From positions 56,215 through 120,214 of the forward strand of contig JAGNDO010000005.1 of the NCBI GenBank assembly GCA_018003515.1: 64,000 nt of DNA, read 5' to 3'. Below the pieces are notes generated by a model. The model ran no database searches. It saw nothing but the letters and a program-made list of their open reading frames with translations, and was not told the DNA's origin. Position 1 is the first letter of the stretch. Every line of letters begins with the position of its first letter. Source of the DNA: Caldilineaceae bacterium (GTDB lineage Bacteria > Chloroflexota > Anaerolineae > Caldilineales > Caldilineaceae). Of this stretch, positions 62,027-64,000 are shown piece by piece. A program made the position numbers and the translations under genes.

Positions 62027-63295
62027 TCAAACCCGCCCCGCCAACGCGCCCACAAACCGCCCCAGGGTCATGTGATCCCCGGAGAGCAGGACTTGGGCGC
62101 GGAAGAGGCCGGTGACGGCGCGGATCACCAGGACGATGGTGATGAGAAGTAGCCCCACGGCCAGAAGTAGTTGCCAGAGGGGCACGGCCACGCCGGCACT
62201 CAGCCGGGTCATCATCACCACCGGGGCGGTGAAGGGGAAGAGGCTCATGCCGATGGCCAGCCCGCCGTTGGGCGCGTTGATCAGCACGCCGATCAGCATC
62301 AACGCCAGGACCAGGGGGCTGTTGACCACAAACGCGGCCTGGGACGCCTCTCGCAGATTGGGCACCAAGGCCCCGATCCCGGCCATCAGCGCCGCGTAGA
62401 GGGTGTAGCCCAGCAGGAAGAAGAGCAGCCCCCAGGCGAAGATCGTGGGCGGCAGATCAAACTCCGCGCCCAGGCTGAAGGTGCTGCCGGAGATGCGGGA
62501 GATGGCGTAGCCGCTGCCCATCCACACCAGGGCTTGGAAGAGGCCGACGATGCCCAGCCCCAAAATTTTGCCCGTGAACATCTGCCGGGGGGAGATGGTG
62601 GTCATCAAAATCTCGATCACCCGGTTCTCTTTTTCAATGGTCATGCTGCTGATGTTGTGGCTGGCCGTGCCAAAGATCACAAAGTAGAAGAGCAGGGTGA
62701 AGGCGTAGGGCAGGATGAAGGTGAGGGGGTTACTCTCGTCTCTGGCCCCTTGGGTGGTCAGGGCCTGTTCCTGCAATTGGTATGGATTTTCCACCCGGCT
62801 GGCCCGCTGCCCATCCCCGCCCAGCAGGGCCGCGGCCAAGACCGATTCCAACACATGGCTGGACGCGGGCTGGTCCAGGGGCGGCGTGCCCGGTCGGATG
62901 AAAAGGATCTCTCCGGCGGCCACATAGTCCGGGGGGATGACGTAGTATTCGCCGATTTTGCCGTCGGCCAGGGCCTGGGCCGCGGCGGATTCGTCGGCCA
63001 CGGGGATCAGCAGGGCATCCACCGCCCCGGCCAGATTGGGGGGCAGGGCGGCCAGAATTTCCGGGGTGATCAGCCCACTCTGGTCCACAAAGGCGGCGGG
63101 GAGGGTGGCGGCGCTGCCCACAGCCAGTTGACCCACCATGCTGGGGGCGCGACCGCCGACCAGGTTGATCCCCAACAGGACCAGCAATCCAAAGACCGGC
63201 ATGCCAAAGACCGCGAACAAGAACGAGCGTTGGGTAAATTTAGTGATGACTTCGTTACGGATCACCAACCACACAATGCGCAAATTGTGGTTCAT
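62027..63295 (-). CDS. ABC-2 type transporter permease
   Basis: 422-aa permease of an export-type ABC transporter (NatB/YhaP-like). It has an N-terminal helix (LFAVFGMPVFGLLVLLGIN), a large extracytoplasmic domain (about 60-200), then helices in the order LTFILPYAFTLLFYFVIF, KENRVIEILMTTISPRQMFTGKILG (the hallmark of this family) and four further helices. Its ATG overlaps the stop of the upstream permease (ATGA). Sodium or drug/lipid export is the family norm; substrate unknown. Confidence 0.9.
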   Translation of the reverse strand: MNHNLRIVWLVIRNEVITKFTQRSFLFAVFGMPVFGLLVLLGINLVGGRAPSMVGQLAVGSAATLPAAFVDQSGLITPEILAALPPNLAGAVDALLIPVADESAAAQALADGKIGEYYVIPPDYVAAGEILFIRPGTPPLDQPASSHVLESVLAAALLGGDGQRASRVENPYQLQEQALTTQGARDESNPLTFILPYAFTLLFYFVIFGTASHNISSMTIEKENRVIEILMTTISPRQMFTGKILGLGIVGLFQALVWMGSGYAISRISGSTFSLGAEFDLPPTIFAWGLLFFLLGYTLYAALMAGIGALVPNLREASQAAFVVNSPLVLALMLIGVLINAPNGGLAIGMSLFPFTAPVVMMTRLSAGVAVPLWQLLLAVGLLLITIVLVIRAVTGLFRAQVLLSGDHMTLGRFVGALAGRV

Positions 63296-64000
63296 GAGGC
63301 GGCCCCTTCTCGCTGCAAGCCCAACAACCGTCGCCAGGGCAGCCGTTGACCATAGAGGAGCTGACCCATCCCAAAGGCCCGGCCGGCCAGCCACATGGCC
63401 CCCGCCGCGCTGATCATCAAAATGGCAGACGCCAGGGCAAGCTGCCACCCCGGCAACGTCCCCGTCCCCGCCCGGATGCTGATGGCTACGGGCGCGGTCA
63501 GGGGGAAGAAGCTGAGGCCCACGGCTAAGGGGCTGTTGGGGTTCTCCAAAAAGACGGCCACAAACCAAAAGGGCATCATGGCGGGCAGGGTGAGAAAGCC
63601 GGTGACTTGCTGGCCTTCGCTGGCCTCGGCCACAGTGGCCCCAATCGCCACCATGAAGGAGCCAAACATCAGGTAGGCCGGCAGCATCACCAACACCAAC
63701 ATCCAGATCATCTCCCCGCTGATCTGGATATTGCCCAGCCACTCGTAGCGGGTGCGCCCCCACAACAGGCCCACGGCTATCATCAGCGCCCAGCCGCCCA
63801 CTTGGGTCAGCCCCACCAAGGATATGCCCAGGATCTTGCCCGCAATCAACTGCCCGGAGGACATGGAGGTGAGCAGCACTTCCATGGTGCGGTTCTCTTT
63901 TTCCTCCACCACGGCCTGCATCAAATAGCCGGAGGTGGTGAAGATGGTCAAAATGAAGCCAAAGCCCAGGATGGCGGGCATAAAGGCGTTGATGAAGAGA
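63292..64000 (-). CDS. ABC-2 type transporter permease (5' partial)
   Basis: The frame is open to the window edge; 235 residues are visible, beginning LFINAFMPAILGFGFILTIF, with VVEEKENRTMEVLLTSMSSGQLIAGKILG as the family hallmark, then five helices. It is the paralogous partner of the next permease (62027), forming a heteromeric exporter; the ATPase gene should be further upstream, outside the window. Confidence 0.9.
   Translation of the reverse strand, partial: LFINAFMPAILGFGFILTIFTTSGYLMQAVVEEKENRTMEVLLTSMSSGQLIAGKILGISLVGLTQVGGWALMIAVGLLWGRTRYEWLGNIQISGEMIWMLVLVMLPAYLMFGSFMVAIGATVAEASEGQQVTGFLTLPAMMPFWFVAVFLENPNSPLAVGLSFFPLTAPVAISIRAGTGTLPGWQLALASAILMISAAGAMWLAGRAFGMGQLLYGQRLPWRRLLGLQREGAAS

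Overview
The window looks like a high-GC chromosomal segment of a free-living heterotrophic bacterium, most likely a Chloroflexota member (Anaerolineae/Caldilineae-like). This is inferred from protein style: Pro/Thr-rich secreted proteins with a YLPLV-type motif, WD40-STAND proteins, a CSLREA beta-helix protein, DUF5107-TPR, Uma2, and a fused CrtYcd lycopene cyclase next to a P450 and a photolyase. No rRNA, tRNA or CRISPR array was seen.

Layout. 0-5.5 kb: two permeases of a peptide-type ABC importer, then anmK, a serine beta-lactamase-fold hydrolase and murQ, together a muropeptide uptake and recycling set. 5.5-15 kb: minus-strand genes for a fucosidase and many small stand-alone proteins (EVE, DinB/ClbS-like, dienelactone hydrolase, phosphotransferase, quinone oxidoreductase, flavodoxin, three DUF1801/YdeI-like proteins, AlkD-like repair). 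15-25 kb: a DUF5107-TPR giant, an AT-richer island (EVE-like protein, DUF6602), a small aspartic-protease pair, an S9 peptidase and an ABC-F protein. 25-35 kb: aquaporin, Uma2, two HNH proteins, an acyl-CoA synthetase, a CE7 esterase and a GH-like lipoprotein. 35-39.5 kb (plus): an Rdx protein with an in-frame TGA (candidate selenoprotein), pRiA4b ORF-3-like protein, prolyl oligopeptidase, NTF2-like protein and lipoprotein hydrolase. 39.6-44 kb: a secreted beta-helix giant. 44-51 kb: a patchwork of gene fragments followed by a SIR2-like/nSTAND-WD40-FISUMP-lectin two-gene locus. 51-58.7 kb: a carotenoid cluster (crtB, crtI, SRPBCC, phr, P450, crtYcd, SRPBCC). 58.8-64 kb: HigBA toxin-antitoxin, DUF4143 ATPase, Dam methylase and two ABC-2 permeases.

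Three features recur. First, truncated, diverged copies of the end of a neighbouring gene lie in direct orientation on the far side of accessory genes (alkD, S9 peptidase, dam, prolyl oligopeptidase; also a crtB fragment). This would fit single-crossover integration of foreign DNA. Second, palindromic arrays of 7-9 bp words begin at or directly after stop codons. Third, terminators are long near-perfect hairpins.

The strongest candidates for something new are the unannotated UGA-containing Rdx gene at 35146-35400, the SIR2-like/STAND-FISUMP-lectin locus at 44755-51168, and the mosaic of gene fragments at 44118-44547.
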